Positions 1-7,964 of a stretch of DNA of 64,000 bases are shown here, piece after piece (positions within the stretch are counted from its first letter, which is position 1; each line of letters opens with the position of its first letter). The notes beneath the pieces are model-generated. The model was not told the DNA's origin. It ran no database searches and was given only the letters and a program-made list of their open reading frames with translations. Source of the DNA: Flavobacteriaceae bacterium PS02293 (GTDB lineage: Bacteria; Bacteroidota; Bacteroidia; Flavobacteriales; Weeksellaceae); the NCBI GenBank assembly GCA_029960045.1, contig JASCOV010000002.1, positions 62,001 to 126,000 of the forward strand. The letters run 5' to 3'. The translations under genes were made by a program, and so were the position numbers.

Positions 1-536
1 ATGTTGCTTGCAATCTCAGCAACCGGAATGTGATGTGTGGAAACTGCTACTTTCAAAGCTTCTGTTACCATAAACATCACGGCTTTTTTGCCTGCTTTTT
101 CTTCGAAATAACCTGTGTGGCCAGCGTGAGCGAAACCATATTTCATCATTTCGTCTTTGTTGATTGGCGCTGTTACGAGAACGTCGATGTCTTTATTTAA
201 TAGTGCTTCTGTCGCAGAATTTAATGAGTCGATGGCCATTTTTGTGGATTCTTCCGTTGGGACACCAAATTCTATATTGCTGTTTTCCTTCGTCAGATTC
301 ACCATATTGATTTTGCCGGACTGAGCTTCTTTCGCTTCGTTGATGTAATTGAAATTGGTCTGAAGTTTAAAAACATTTTTCTGATAGGTGAAAAGTTTTC
401 CTGAACCAAAGATGACGGGCGTAAAAAAGTCTGTGATGGATTTATCTTTCAGAGATTTGAGGATGATTTCCGGACCGATTCCGTTGAAATCGCCGATTGA
501 AATTCCTACTCTGATTTTATGGTGTTTGGAGCTCAT
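1..536 (-). CDS. pdxA: 4-hydroxythreonine-4-phosphate dehydrogenase PdxA (partial, C-terminus outside window)
   Basis: PdxA oxidises 4-phosphohydroxy-L-threonine in the DXP-dependent pathway to pyridoxal 5'-phosphate, in the cytoplasm. About 178 N-terminal residues are present; the family is about 330-350 residues, so roughly half is missing beyond base 1. The N-terminus carries the family segment GDFNGIGPEI, and further on come TAPINKDE and HAGHTGYF, which match the conserved TAPINK and GHT metal and substrate region. The start is the ATG at 534-536, giving MSSKHHKIRVGISIGD. It is divergent from ribE, another vitamin pathway gene. I am confident of the family; nothing can be said about the missing half. 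Confidence 0.93.
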   Translation of the reverse strand, partial: MSSKHHKIRVGISIGDFNGIGPEIILKSLKDKSITDFFTPVIFGSGKLFTYQKNVFKLQTNFNYINEAKEAQSGKINMVNLTKENSNIEFGVPTEESTKMAIDSLNSATEALLNKDIDVLVTAPINKDEMMKYGFAHAGHTGYFEEKAGKKAVMFMVTEALKVAVSTHHIPVAEIASN

Positions 537-567
537 TTGTTTATCTTTGACATTTATAAAGAATTTA

Positions 568-575
568 CAAAATTA
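568..575 (-). promoter_or_regulatory. possible -7 box for pdxA
   Basis: On the minus strand this reads TAATTTTG, which fits the Bacteroidota -7 consensus TAnnTTTG, about 30 bases before the pdxA start. No TTG lies 19 bases upstream, so support is weak. Confidence 0.3.
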
Positions 576-626
576 CAATTTTTTAGGTTGATTTGTACAA
601 CAAAAGTTGTACTGATGACAAAATCC

Positions 627-745
627 ATAGCCCTGATAGTAGCGGCATCCTTTTTTGTGATTGCGATGGCTGAATAGTTCTATTGGTGAACTCGATTCGG
701 TAGCAATTACAAAAAAGATATAGCGGATAGCAGGATTAAGCTCCT
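627..745. repeat. interspersed palindromic element, AGCCCTGAT type
   Basis: A self-complementary intergenic block between pdxA and ribE. It begins AGCCCTGATAGTAGCGGCAT and ends with GCGGATAGCAGGATTAAGCT. Inside it the arm ATCCTTTTTTGTGATTGC (about 647-664) pairs with GCAATTACAAAAAAGAT (about 703-719), leaving a loop of about 40 bases. No reading frame is supported. From memory this layout resembles elements scattered through flavobacterial genomes. It is the only copy of this exact type in the window. Confidence 0.6.
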
Positions 746-769
746 AAAAATTTTAAATACAAAACGAGA

Positions 770-1366
770 ATGTTTACAGGAATCATTGAAGCTACGGGAA
801 AAGTAGAGAAAATTGACAGAAACGAAAGTAATATAGATTTTACACTGAGCGGACCTTTCACTCAGGAATTGAAAATCGACCAAAGTCTGGCGCACAACGG
901 CTGTTGTTTGACGGTTGTTGAGATTACCGAGAATACTTATAAAGTGACGGCGATAAACGAAACGCTGGAGAAAACGAATCTTAATTTTTGGAATGTGGGC
1001 ACGGAAGTCAATTTGGAACGTTGTTTGCGATTCGAAGGAAGGCTGGACGGACACATCGTGCAGGGTCACGTGGACAAAACGGGAACTGTGGAAAGCATCG
1101 AAAATCAGGACGGAAGTTATTTTATCACCATCAATTATGACGAATCTACGGAATATACAACTGTTCCGCAAGGTTCAATTACGGTGAATGGAATAAGCTT
1201 AACCGTTGCTGAGAGCGGAGACGGGAAATTTTCTGTGGCGATAATTCCGTATACCTGGGAGTTTACGAATATGAAAAACCTGCAGAAAGGCGATGTGGTA
1301 AATCTGGAATTTGATATTATCGGAAAATACGTTGCCAAACTACTTAAAAAACAGAATGTCATTTAG
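770..1366 (+). CDS. ribE: riboflavin synthase alpha subunit
   Basis: Riboflavin synthase dismutates two 6,7-dimethyl-8-ribityllumazine molecules to riboflavin plus the pyrimidinedione, in the cytoplasm. The protein has 198 residues, normal for the family, and starts with the hallmark MFTGIIEATGKV. It is built of two tandem lumazine-binding barrels. Their matching segments are NGCCLTVVE in the N-terminal half and VNGISLTVAE in the C-terminal half, and the internal GHVDKTGTV lies between them. The start at 770 is fixed by the MFTGII motif. The last 11 bases overlap the start of the downstream histidine kinase gene, suggesting co-translation. A repeat element sits just upstream. Confidence 0.96.
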   Translation: MFTGIIEATGKVEKIDRNESNIDFTLSGPFTQELKIDQSLAHNGCCLTVVEITENTYKVTAINETLEKTNLNFWNVGTEVNLERCLRFEGRLDGHIVQGHVDKTGTVESIENQDGSYFITINYDESTEYTTVPQGSITVNGISLTVAESGDGKFSVAIIPYTWEFTNMKNLQKGDVVNLEFDIIGKYVAKLLKKQNVI

Positions 1367-2810
1367 TGATTATAAAGGTTATCGGTTAAGGAATAGGGTT
1401 TTTATCGGGTTTCTTACTATTTGTATCTTGAGTGTTGTCACTTCGGCGGCTTTATCGTTTGTTATTTTACGAAAAAACGCAAAGGAGCAAAGTCAAACCG
1501 ATATGCAGAATAAATCACAGGCGCTGATGGCTTCTTTGGATTACGCGCTCAGTCATTCTCAGGTTGAGACTTATGATATTCCGACGGTTTTGGAAAATAA
1601 AATCTATGAAATTGCGGATATCAATAAGCACGATATTGTCATCTATGACCTCAAAGGAAATTACCTTTTGTCCAATAAAGACCCAAATCTTGTTGAGCAA
1701 AAGAAAATGCCTGCCAACGTTTTAAAGGAAATCAAAAAAAACGGAAAACAGTACGACGACAAATCATATGATGAGAAGTTAGGTGCAAGTATTGTCTCTT
1801 CCTATATGGTTCTGAAAAATAATATGCTGGAGGATATTGGCTATATCTATTTTCCGTATTATCACAATGAGAGTGCTTATATGGAAGTTTTCAAGCATTA
1901 TTTTGCATATATCATTGGGGTTAATGTTCTTATTATCTTTTTTAGTATTTGGCTCAGTTGGATTATTTCCAACAATCTGACGGAAGCGATAATCAGGTTT
2001 ACATCAATGATCAGCAGGATTAATTTGTTTGATAAAAATCTGCAGCCCATCAAATATTATAAAAATGATGAGCTAAATGCCTTGGTAAAAGCTTACAATA
2101 AAATGATTGCCGAGATTGCGGATCAACGCGAGCGATTAAGTTATATCGAGAAACAATCCGCTTGGCAGGAAATGGCGAAACAAGTGGCGCATGAAGTCAA
2201 AAATCCATTGACGCCGATGAAGCTGATGATGCAGAACTTCGAAAGAAAATTTGACCCGAACGATCCGAATATTACTGAGAAAGTTAAAAACTTAAGCGAG
2301 ATTGTCATCGGTCAAATTGATGTTATCAGTAGAGTAGCGAGTGCTTTTTCCCAGTTTGCACAATTGCCGGAGAAGACGGATGAAGAGATTTCTTTGAATA
2401 AGGAAGTTCGAAATTCGCTCACTATTTTCAGCGACGAAAATATCTTTGTTCACGCCAATCACGATGATATAAAGATGAAAATTGATAAAGATTACCTTAC
2501 CAGAATCATCACCAATCTTGTGACCAACGCCAGTCAGGCCAAATCTGATGATAGGAAATCCGTCATCAATGTTGACCTCGAGAAAATCGAAAAGCGAATC
2601 AAAATTACCGTTCAGGATAATGGTGTAGGAATTCCGACCGATAAACTTGACAGGATTTTTGACCCGAATTTCACTTCCAAAAACAGTGGAATGGGAATCG
2701 GACTCACGATGGTAAAACGAATGGTTGAAGATTACAATGGCACAATCACCGTGGTTTCAGAAGTGGACAAAGGTGCGACGTTCACGATTTCTATGCCTTC
2801 CAATTTATAA
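1356..2810 (+). CDS. membrane sensor histidine kinase, NtrY-like
   Basis: A two-component sensor kinase of 484 residues, counted from the ATG at 1356. An ATG at 1311 is also in frame but lies inside ribE, and the sequence MSFSDYKGYRLRNRVF from 1356 gives a normal N-terminus. TM1 is at about 15-37 and is followed by an extracytoplasmic domain of about 145 residues. TM2 (about 183-203) and a HAMP-like linker come next, then the dimerisation H-box HEVKNPLTP (His279). The ATPase lobe has the N-box NLVTNASQA (387-395), G1 DNGVGI (421-426) and G2 GMGIGL (445-450). The HEVKNPLTPM form of the H-box is typical of NtrY-type kinases. No response regulator lies next to it, so the partner and signal are unknown. 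Confidence 0.9.
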   Translation: MSFSDYKGYRLRNRVFIGFLTICILSVVTSAALSFVILRKNAKEQSQTDMQNKSQALMASLDYALSHSQVETYDIPTVLENKIYEIADINKHDIVIYDLKGNYLLSNKDPNLVEQKKMPANVLKEIKKNGKQYDDKSYDEKLGASIVSSYMVLKNNMLEDIGYIYFPYYHNESAYMEVFKHYFAYIIGVNVLIIFFSIWLSWIISNNLTEAIIRFTSMISRINLFDKNLQPIKYYKNDELNALVKAYNKMIAEIADQRERLSYIEKQSAWQEMAKQVAHEVKNPLTPMKLMMQNFERKFDPNDPNITEKVKNLSEIVIGQIDVISRVASAFSQFAQLPEKTDEEISLNKEVRNSLTIFSDENIFVHANHDDIKMKIDKDYLTRIITNLVTNASQAKSDDRKSVINVDLEKIEKRIKITVQDNGVGIPTDKLDRIFDPNFTSKNSGMGIGLTMVKRMVEDYNGTITVVSEVDKGATFTISMPSNL

Positions 2811-2813
2811 TTA

Positions 2814-3518
2814 ATGAAACCTTTCCGATTTCAACAATTTGATATTCAACAAAACGCTGACGTTTTCCGAGTGGGAACAGATGCGGTTTTGCTTGGCGCT
2901 TTGGCTAACGTTTCTGATGCGAAGAAAGTTTTAGAAGTTGGAGCTGGAACAGGAATTATTTCATTGATGATTGCTCAAAGAAATCCAGAAGTGCAAATTT
3001 TAGCAATCGATATTAATTCTGAAGCCGTCCATATTTCTCAAACCAATTTTTTAAATTCTCCTTTTTCTGACAGAATCAAAGGTCAACGACAGGATTTTAA
3101 AAACTTTGAAACCGAAGAGAAATTCGACTTAATTATTTCAAACCCACCTTATTTTGAAATTAATTCTTCAGAAAAAGATATTCTGGCAAGACAAAGATTA
3201 GAATTGAATTTTTCTGATTTAATTCACAAATCAAGTCGATTACTTTCTGAAAATGGACTTTTCACAGTCATCATTCCAATCGATTCTGAAAAGGAGTTCA
3301 CTGAAATTTGTTTTAATAATAATTTGTTCCTTAAAAGAAAAGTCAGTATCAAAGGCATCAAAACCTCAGAACCGAAACGTTTAGTTTTAGAATATTCATT
3401 CATAGAATCAGAAGCTAAAGTAGAAAACTTCGTTATAGAAAAATCGCCACGAGTTTATTCCGATGAATATCTTGAACTGACAAAAGACTTTCATCAATTC
3501 ACAAAAAAACCTCTCTGA
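2814..3518 (+). CDS. trmN6: tRNA1(Val) (adenine(37)-N6)-methyltransferase
   Basis: A class I SAM-dependent methyltransferase of 234 residues. Motif I is EVGAGTG (41-47). The N6-adenine or amino-methyltransferase signature NPPY is at 110-113, followed by a segment (FEINSSEKD...ARQ) typical of the YfiC/TrmN6 group, which methylates A37 of tRNA-Val. The N-terminus (KPFRFQQFDIQQNADVFRVGTDAVLLG) is the usual start of this family, so the start is secure. It begins 3 bases after the kinase stop and probably belongs to the same transcript. A related protein-glutamine methyltransferase (PrmC) is less likely because of the N-terminal signature. Confidence 0.9.
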   Translation: MKPFRFQQFDIQQNADVFRVGTDAVLLGALANVSDAKKVLEVGAGTGIISLMIAQRNPEVQILAIDINSEAVHISQTNFLNSPFSDRIKGQRQDFKNFETEEKFDLIISNPPYFEINSSEKDILARQRLELNFSDLIHKSSRLLSENGLFTVIIPIDSEKEFTEICFNNNLFLKRKVSIKGIKTSEPKRLVLEYSFIESEAKVENFVIEKSPRVYSDEYLELTKDFHQFTKKPL

Positions 3519-3590
3519 AATTTTCAAAAAGGTTCTATATTATAAAAACATTAGAATTAAATCTAATATCTAAATTCTAATCTCTAATTT

Positions 3591-4301
3591 CTATTCAAAA
3601 AGTTCCGCTGTATCCAAAACAGAAACCTGTCCATTCTCACAACGGATTGCTTCACCTGGATAATTCTGAATCATATGATAGTCGTGTGTCGCCATCACCA
3701 CTGCGCAATGATTTTCTTCTGCAAGATTCTTTAGAAGCGTCATAATATCGTTGGAGGTCTCTGGGTCCAGATTTCCAGTTGGCTCATCAGCAAGGATAAG
3801 TTCAGGATGATTTAGAAGCGCTCTCGCAATCGCCGCACGCTGTTGTTCACCTCCGGAAAGTTGATGTGGCATTTTGTGTTTTTTGGTTTTCATCCCAACG
3901 CTGGATAGAACTTCATCAATTCTGGCTTCCATTTTTAATTTGTCTTTCCAACCGGTTGCTTGGAGAACAAAAAGAAGATTTTTCTCAATATTTCTGTCCG
4001 GTAAAAGTTGGAAATCCTGGAAGACAATTCCTAATTTTCTTCTTAGGTTTGGAACTTCGGATTGCTTCAATTTCTTCAAATCGAATCCGGCAACCTGTCC
4101 GCTTCCGCCTTGTAGAGGCAATTGTCCGTAAAGAACTTTCAAAAGAGAACTCTTTCCAGAACCAGTTTTTCCGATTAGGTAGCAGAATTTTCCTTTCTTG
4201 ATATGAAGGTCAACATCATTCAGGACTGTGAAGTTTTTCTGAACAATCTTTGCGTTGCTCAAATCTATAATATCTACTCCCGGATCGTTTCTATGCGGCA
4301 T
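3591..4301 (-). CDS. ftsE: cell-division ABC transporter ATP-binding protein FtsE
   Basis: FtsE pairs with FtsX at the inner membrane and couples ATP hydrolysis to control of peptidoglycan hydrolases at the septum. The 236-residue protein has Walker A GKTGSGKS (44-51), a Q-loop (VFQDFQ), the signature LSGGEQQR (148-155), Walker B LILADEP (168-174) and the switch His in MATHD. The LLPDRNIEKNL segment after the Q-loop is typical of FtsE. The N-terminus is about 9 residues longer than in many homologues, and the ATG at 4299-4301 is the only good start. No ftsX is adjacent. A TATTTTTG box (minus strand, 4328-4335) precedes it. Confidence 0.87.
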   Translation of the reverse strand: MPHRNDPGVDIIDLSNAKIVQKNFTVLNDVDLHIKKGKFCYLIGKTGSGKSSLLKVLYGQLPLQGGSGQVAGFDLKKLKQSEVPNLRRKLGIVFQDFQLLPDRNIEKNLLFVLQATGWKDKLKMEARIDEVLSSVGMKTKKHKMPHQLSGGEQQRAAIARALLNHPELILADEPTGNLDPETSNDIMTLLKNLAEENHCAVVMATHDYHMIQNYPGEAIRCENGQVSVLDTAELFE

Positions 4302-4381
4302 AATTTCAAGTTGAAGGTTGTGAAAATCAAAAATAGCAAAAACTTATTTTCCTGCTTTCAATTTTGGGAAATTTTAACAAC

Positions 4382-4416
4382 AAAAAATGTCTGAAACAAT
4401 GTCCAGACACTTTTTG
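4382..4416 (-). terminator. rho-independent terminator after rpmH
   Basis: The stem TGTCTG/CAGACA (4388-4393 with 4404-4409) is flanked by an A-run and a T-run, so it could work in both directions. It lies just beyond the rpmH stop, between rpmH and ftsE, and would separate their transcripts. Confidence 0.65.
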
Positions 4417-4438
4417 TATATGATAATTTTTGAAGAAA

Positions 4439-4597
4439 TTATCTCTTAGCGCGAGATGCACTAACAGTTAAGCTCTTTCTGCCTTTCGCTCTTCTAGCTG
4501 CCAACACTCGTCTTCCGTTTGGTGTAGACATTCTTTCACGGAAACCGTGCTTGTTTCTTCTTTTTCTCTCAGATGGTTGGAATGTTCTTTTACTCAT
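4439..4597 (-). CDS. rpmH: 50S ribosomal protein L34
   Basis: A 52-residue very basic protein starting [20 protein letters not shown], followed by [19 protein letters not shown]. This is the complete conserved L34 sequence, a structural protein of the large ribosomal subunit. It is too short for usual open-frame cutoffs. The start ATG at 4595-4597 is set by the family. It stands alone between ftsE and a repeat-rich gap, with its own strong promoter and terminator. No dnaA or rnpA lies next to it, as is usual in this phylum. Confidence 0.98.
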   Translation of the reverse strand: MSKRTFQPSERKRRNKHGFRERMSTPNGRRVLAARRAKGRKSLTVSASRAKR

Positions 4598-4641
4598 CAC
4601 TAATATATTTAGTTCGTAATTACTATTAAATTTTCAGATTG

Positions 4642-4671
4642 CAAATATACAGCTTTTATTTTGCTCCACAA
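4642..4671 (-). promoter_or_regulatory. promoter of rpmH
   Basis: On the minus strand, TTG (4671-4669), a 19-base spacer and TATATTTG (4649-4642) match the Bacteroidota -33/-7 consensus exactly. Transcription would start near 4636, leaving a leader of about 40 bases before rpmH. Confidence 0.8.
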
Positions 4672-4744
4672 GTATTTGAAAACTTTTTTACAATAATTTT
4701 TAACAAGTTAGAATTTGACACATTTCAATTTACAGGATTGATGA

Positions 4745-4832
4745 TTTGGGCAGCTTTATCCGCCTTCCGTTCCCGCTTTTTTTGCCAAGCTTTTCCCCAT
4801 CCAAAAAAGAGCTCCACTCAAGTCGGGCTGCA
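4745..4832. repeat. interspersed element, GGGCAGCT type, copy 1
   Basis: This block runs from TTTGGGCAGCTTTATCCGCC to GTCGGGCTGCAG. It shares its ends with the blocks at 8946-9054 (opposite orientation) and 42266-42357. The centre has a T-rich and an A-rich arm (about 4776-4783 and 4802-4808). The gap 4598-4974 otherwise holds only the rpmH promoter and the inverted repeat at 4874-4922; an open frame across 4639-4863 is not a credible gene. Confidence 0.7.
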
Positions 4833-4873
4833 GGTTTCGGCTTCCAATCAACATTTGTCATAGAACACCGCAT

Positions 4874-4922
4874 TTGTCATTCTGAAAGAATCTAGACTGT
4901 TGAGATTCTTTCAGAATGACAA
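4874..4922. repeat. perfect 20-bp inverted repeat, GTCATTCTGAAAGAATCT type
   Basis: The arm at 4874-4893 is exactly complementary to 4903-4922, with a 9-base loop. The arm starts TTGTCATTCTGAAAG. It has no T-run typical of a terminator. The ends (GTCATTCTGA..) resemble those of the CTTCGACTCCGCTCAG elements elsewhere in the window (GTCAGTCTGA..). Confidence 0.75.
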
Positions 4923-4974
4923 AATTACGGTTTAATAATTTCTAATTTTTAAATTTGTGTTTAGAAAAATTTAA

Positions 4975-5319
4975 ATGATGGTTTCAAAAGAAAATACCGA
5001 ACACTATTTTTGGGGAAACAATTGTGACAGCTGGGTTTTATTGAACTCAGAAAATCTTTCTGTCAAACAAGAAATGATGCCTCCAAAAACAAAAGAACAA
5101 CTTCATTTTCACAAAAATGCACAGCAGTTTTTCTATATTCTAAAAGGAAAAGCAAAATTTTACATAGACAAAAATATTTTTGAAGTGTCTGAAAATTCGG
5201 GGTTCCATATTCTGCCAAACCAAATTCATTTGATAGAAAACGAAACGGAAAATGATTTGGAATTCTTGGTCATATCCAATCCTTCCACAAATAATGATAG
5301 ATTTGCAGTAGAAAAATAA
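4975..5319 (+). CDS. cupin domain protein
   Basis: A 114-residue single-domain cupin. The small beta-barrel carries a likely metal site: His44 and His46 in LHFHKNAQQ, and His85 in LPNQIHLIEN, with the glycine turn LKGKAKFY between the two cupin motifs. Such proteins bind a divalent metal and act as isomerases, dioxygenases or sugar-binding sensors; the substrate cannot be told from sequence. It could start at the first or second Met (4975 or 4978). It lies 3 bases ahead of the lipoprotein gene at 5323 and is probably co-transcribed with it and with waaA. Confidence 0.8.
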   Translation: MMVSKENTEHYFWGNNCDSWVLLNSENLSVKQEMMPPKTKEQLHFHKNAQQFFYILKGKAKFYIDKNIFEVSENSGFHILPNQIHLIENETENDLEFLVISNPSTNNDRFAVEK

Positions 5320-5322
5320 AAG

Positions 5323-5982
5323 ATGAAATACTTTTACTTGATTCTTATTTCAATGTTTTTTAGCTGTAAAAAGAAAGTGGAAAAACCTGTCACTTTGCGA
5401 AATCAGATAGAAGAACTTATGCTGCTGAAAAATTATAAAATTCTTTCTAAGAAAAAGATTAATGATTCTATTGAATTTTATAACGCCGAAAATAAATACT
5501 TCACTATCAATGGAAATTTTAACATTAAAAGGAACAAAAAAACGAGTTGGTGGATTGTGAAACAAAAAAATAAGTATAAATCTTTAATCATTCAATATTG
5601 TATTTTTGGTAAAGATTCGTTTAAGAATCAGATTATTTTTTATGACAAAAAAGTGATTGATACTGCGTCTAGTAAATTTTATTCTGTTAAAAAAGATGAT
5701 AATTTTTTGAAAATTTATTTTCACTCTCCGGCATCTAACAAAGATAATTTTGAAAGTGCATTTTTTACTTGGAGATTAATTCATGACAGGAAAATTGTTA
5801 AAGAACAATCAGTAAGACTTAAAAATTCAAATGGAAATTATTACACTACAATTGATTTAGAGGAAACTAACGCAGATGAAGTTGGTGGTTTTTTTACTGA
5901 AGTTACAAAACGAAAACCAGAAAAAAATAAGTTAAGTGCTGGTATCAATACTATTTATATTTTTAACGAAGCAATCAAATGA
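5323..5982 (+). CDS. hypothetical lipoprotein
   Basis: A 219-residue protein of unknown function. Residues 1-15 form a short lipoprotein signal (MKYFYLILISMFFSC), so Cys15 would be lipidated and the protein anchored on the periplasmic side or in the outer membrane. The rest is rich in Lys and Asn with alternating beta-strand-like segments, and I recognise no domain. Its last 4 bases overlap the waaA start (ATGA), so it is translationally coupled to the LPS gene; this does not prove a role in LPS. The family looks restricted to this group of bacteria, but that needs a database search. Confidence 0.7.
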   Translation: MKYFYLILISMFFSCKKKVEKPVTLRNQIEELMLLKNYKILSKKKINDSIEFYNAENKYFTINGNFNIKRNKKTSWWIVKQKNKYKSLIIQYCIFGKDSFKNQIIFYDKKVIDTASSKFYSVKKDDNFLKIYFHSPASNKDNFESAFFTWRLIHDRKIVKEQSVRLKNSNGNYYTTIDLEETNADEVGGFFTEVTKRKPEKNKLSAGINTIYIFNEAIK

Positions 5983-7250
5983 AATCTCTATACAATCTTT
6001 TCGTCCGCCTGATGATTTTCGGGATGAAGGTCTTTTCACTGATCGATGGCAAAACCAAAAAAGGAATCCGAGGAAGAAAACAATCTTTGGAAATCGTAAG
6101 AAATACTTTTTCGCCTGAAGATAAAGTCTTGTGGATGCACGCTTCCAGCTTAGGCGAGTACGAACAAGGCTTACCAGTTCTCGAAAAACTCAAAGAGCAA
6201 TTCCAAGTTTATAAAGTGTTAATCACATTTTTCTCGCCATCTGGTTATGAAAATGTGAAGAAGAAAAAACATATCGCAGACGCAATTTGTTATTTACCTT
6301 TCGACAAAAAGAAAGACGTTCAGGAATTTGTTTCCAGTTTCGATTGTAAGATTTTCTTCACTGTAAAATATGATTATTGGTACAATCTTTTAAGTGAACT
6401 GAAAAACCGAGGAACAAAACTTTACGTGATTTCCGCATTGTTTTACGAACATCAAATCTTCTTCGAGAATTACGGAAAATGGTTTGCAAAACAACTTAAA
6501 AATAACATCGATTGGTTTTTTCATCAAATCATCAAATCTTCTGCTTTGGCAAAAAATATTGGATTGATAAATTCCTCCGTTTCCGGTGATACAAGATTTG
6601 ACCGTGTGAAACAGTTTTTGGACAGAGATAATCATCTGGATTTTATAGAAGATTTTAAAGGCGGTCAGAAACTAATTGTTTTCGGAAGCAGTTGGCAGAC
6701 TGAGGAAGATATTGCTCAACTTTTGGTCAAAAAACTTCCTGATACCAAGTTCGCCATCGCACCTCACGATTTGCATCGCATTCCGCATTTGTTGAAATTA
6801 TTCCCAAACGCGATTTTGTACAGTTCACTTTCTAATTCTCCAACGCTTCAAACTTCGAATTATCAAATTCTCATCATCGACAGCATCGGAAAACTTTCCA
6901 AATTGTATTCTTATGCAGATTTGGCGGTTGTTGGCGGTGGTTTTCATTCGGCGGGATTACACAATATTCTGGAAGCGGCGGTTTATTCGGTTCCAGTGAT
7001 TTTCGGAAATCAATACAAGAAAAATCCGGAAGCCGATAATTTGGTTGCAGCAAAAGGTGGAAAACATTTTGAGGATTTTGTGACAGCTGCAGCTTTCATC
7101 GAGGAAGTGATGAAAAAAGATTTGACAGCAGAAGAAAGTGAAGTTTCTTATTTGAAGGAAATGGCAAAAAATGCCGGCGATTTTGTAGAGTCTCAGCCAG
7201 ATTCTACGGAGATTATTTTGAAGAAAATTATGACGTTTGAGGAAATTTAA
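5979..7250 (+). CDS. waaA: 3-deoxy-D-manno-octulosonic acid (Kdo) transferase
   Basis: WaaA (KdtA) transfers Kdo from CMP-Kdo to lipid A precursor at the inner membrane, an essential early step of LPS core assembly. The protein has 423 residues, as expected for this GT30 family. An N-terminal membrane-associated segment is followed by HASSLGEYEQG, whose Glu60 matches the catalytic acidic residue. The C-terminal GT-B domain has the CMP-binding segment GGGFHSAGLHNILEAA followed by PVIFGNQYKKNPEA. The start overlaps the upstream lipoprotein stop by 4 bases. The next feature is a palindromic repeat at 7252. Confidence 0.94.
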   Translation: MKSLYNLFVRLMIFGMKVFSLIDGKTKKGIRGRKQSLEIVRNTFSPEDKVLWMHASSLGEYEQGLPVLEKLKEQFQVYKVLITFFSPSGYENVKKKKHIADAICYLPFDKKKDVQEFVSSFDCKIFFTVKYDYWYNLLSELKNRGTKLYVISALFYEHQIFFENYGKWFAKQLKNNIDWFFHQIIKSSALAKNIGLINSSVSGDTRFDRVKQFLDRDNHLDFIEDFKGGQKLIVFGSSWQTEEDIAQLLVKKLPDTKFAIAPHDLHRIPHLLKLFPNAILYSSLSNSPTLQTSNYQILIIDSIGKLSKLYSYADLAVVGGGFHSAGLHNILEAAVYSVPVIFGNQYKKNPEADNLVAAKGGKHFEDFVTAAAFIEEVMKKDLTAEESEVSYLKEMAKNAGDFVESQPDSTEIILKKIMTFEEI

Positions 7251-7251
7251 T

Positions 7252-7322
7252 TCTCGCAGATTGAGCTAATTTCACAGATTTATTTGAGCTAAAATCTGCT
7301 TAATCTGCCAAATCAGCGAGAT
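7252..7322. repeat. palindromic element, CTCGCAGATT type
   Basis: The block begins TCTCGCAGATTGAGC and ends AATCAGCGAGA, with AAATCTG and CAGATTT segments inside, so it folds on itself through its whole length. It lies directly after the waaA stop and before the convergent gene at 7338. It lacks a T-run, so it is more likely a dispersed repeat than a classical terminator. Confidence 0.6.
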
Positions 7323-7337
7323 AAATGTTTTTTGGTT

Positions 7338-7964
7338 TTATCTCAAAAATCCCTCACTCTTAATTCCTTTCACAATCAATTCGAAATGGTCGGGAATGTT
7401 TTCACATTTCAGCCAGTTGAAATCCAATCTATTGTTCGTGCAAAGTTTCTGAAAATAAATATTTCCATCGATTTTTTCATTAAGTTTTTCAAGAAACTCA
7501 TCGATTTCCATCCAATAATCTTCATCCAGTTTTTTTGTCAAAGTCAAGGCTTTGAAGATTTTATTAATGAGGTAAATGTAAAGTTTATAAACGTTGTCAA
7601 ATCTTTGTGTTCCAAATTTCTCGTTGTGTTCTAATATTTCATTAATTAAAAATAAATTCAAAAAAACGTCTCCAAATTTGTCGGTCGTTATTTTAACGTG
7701 TTCTGTGATTTCTGCACTTATTTTTCTGATGAGAACGAGAAAGTATTTTTGATTCGCAATATATTTTGAAGCCAACGAAACTTTTTCACGAATGATTTCT
7801 TCCATCGCATCTCGTTTGTCATCAACTGTTTCAAGGTCAATGAGTTCGAAATATAATTTTTTGGAAAGCAATTTATCTTTCTTTAGCAATCGGAAAATCA
7901 ATTTGTCTTTTTCAGCAGGAGAAAATTCGCTCAAAGCCTGTTTGAATTCTTTTGAATATTCCAT
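7338..7964 (-). CDS. hypothetical protein coupled to a glycosyltransferase
   Basis: A 208-residue, probably cytoplasmic protein, rich in charged residues and helix-forming. It has no signal peptide or membrane segment and no motif I can name. The N-terminal part (EFKQALSEFSPAEKDKLIFRLL) is predicted helical, and the body has many Lys, Glu and Leu residues. Its start codon overlaps the stop of the upstream GT2 gene by one base (TAATG), a tight coupling that suggests they are made together. The function is unknown. Confidence 0.7.
   Translation of the reverse strand: MEYSKEFKQALSEFSPAEKDKLIFRLLKKDKLLSKKLYFELIDLETVDDKRDAMEEIIREKVSLASKYIANQKYFLVLIRKISAEITEHVKITTDKFGDVFLNLFLINEILEHNEKFGTQRFDNVYKLYIYLINKIFKALTLTKKLDEDYWMEIDEFLEKLNEKIDGNIYFQKLCTNNRLDFNWLKCENIPDHFELIVKGIKSEGFLR

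Noticed and set aside
542..549. TATCTTTG on the plus strand upstream of ribE
   Set aside because: It is over 200 bases from ribE, with no TTG at the proper distance (the nearest gives a 13-base spacer), so it is probably chance.
627..745. FMN riboswitch before ribE
   Set aside because: The leader block is a palindromic dispersed element and shows none of the conserved FMN aptamer segments I would look for.
4639..4863. Open frame of 74 codons upstream of the cupin
   Set aside because: It runs through the rpmH promoter and the GGGCAGCT repeat; no family match is seen.
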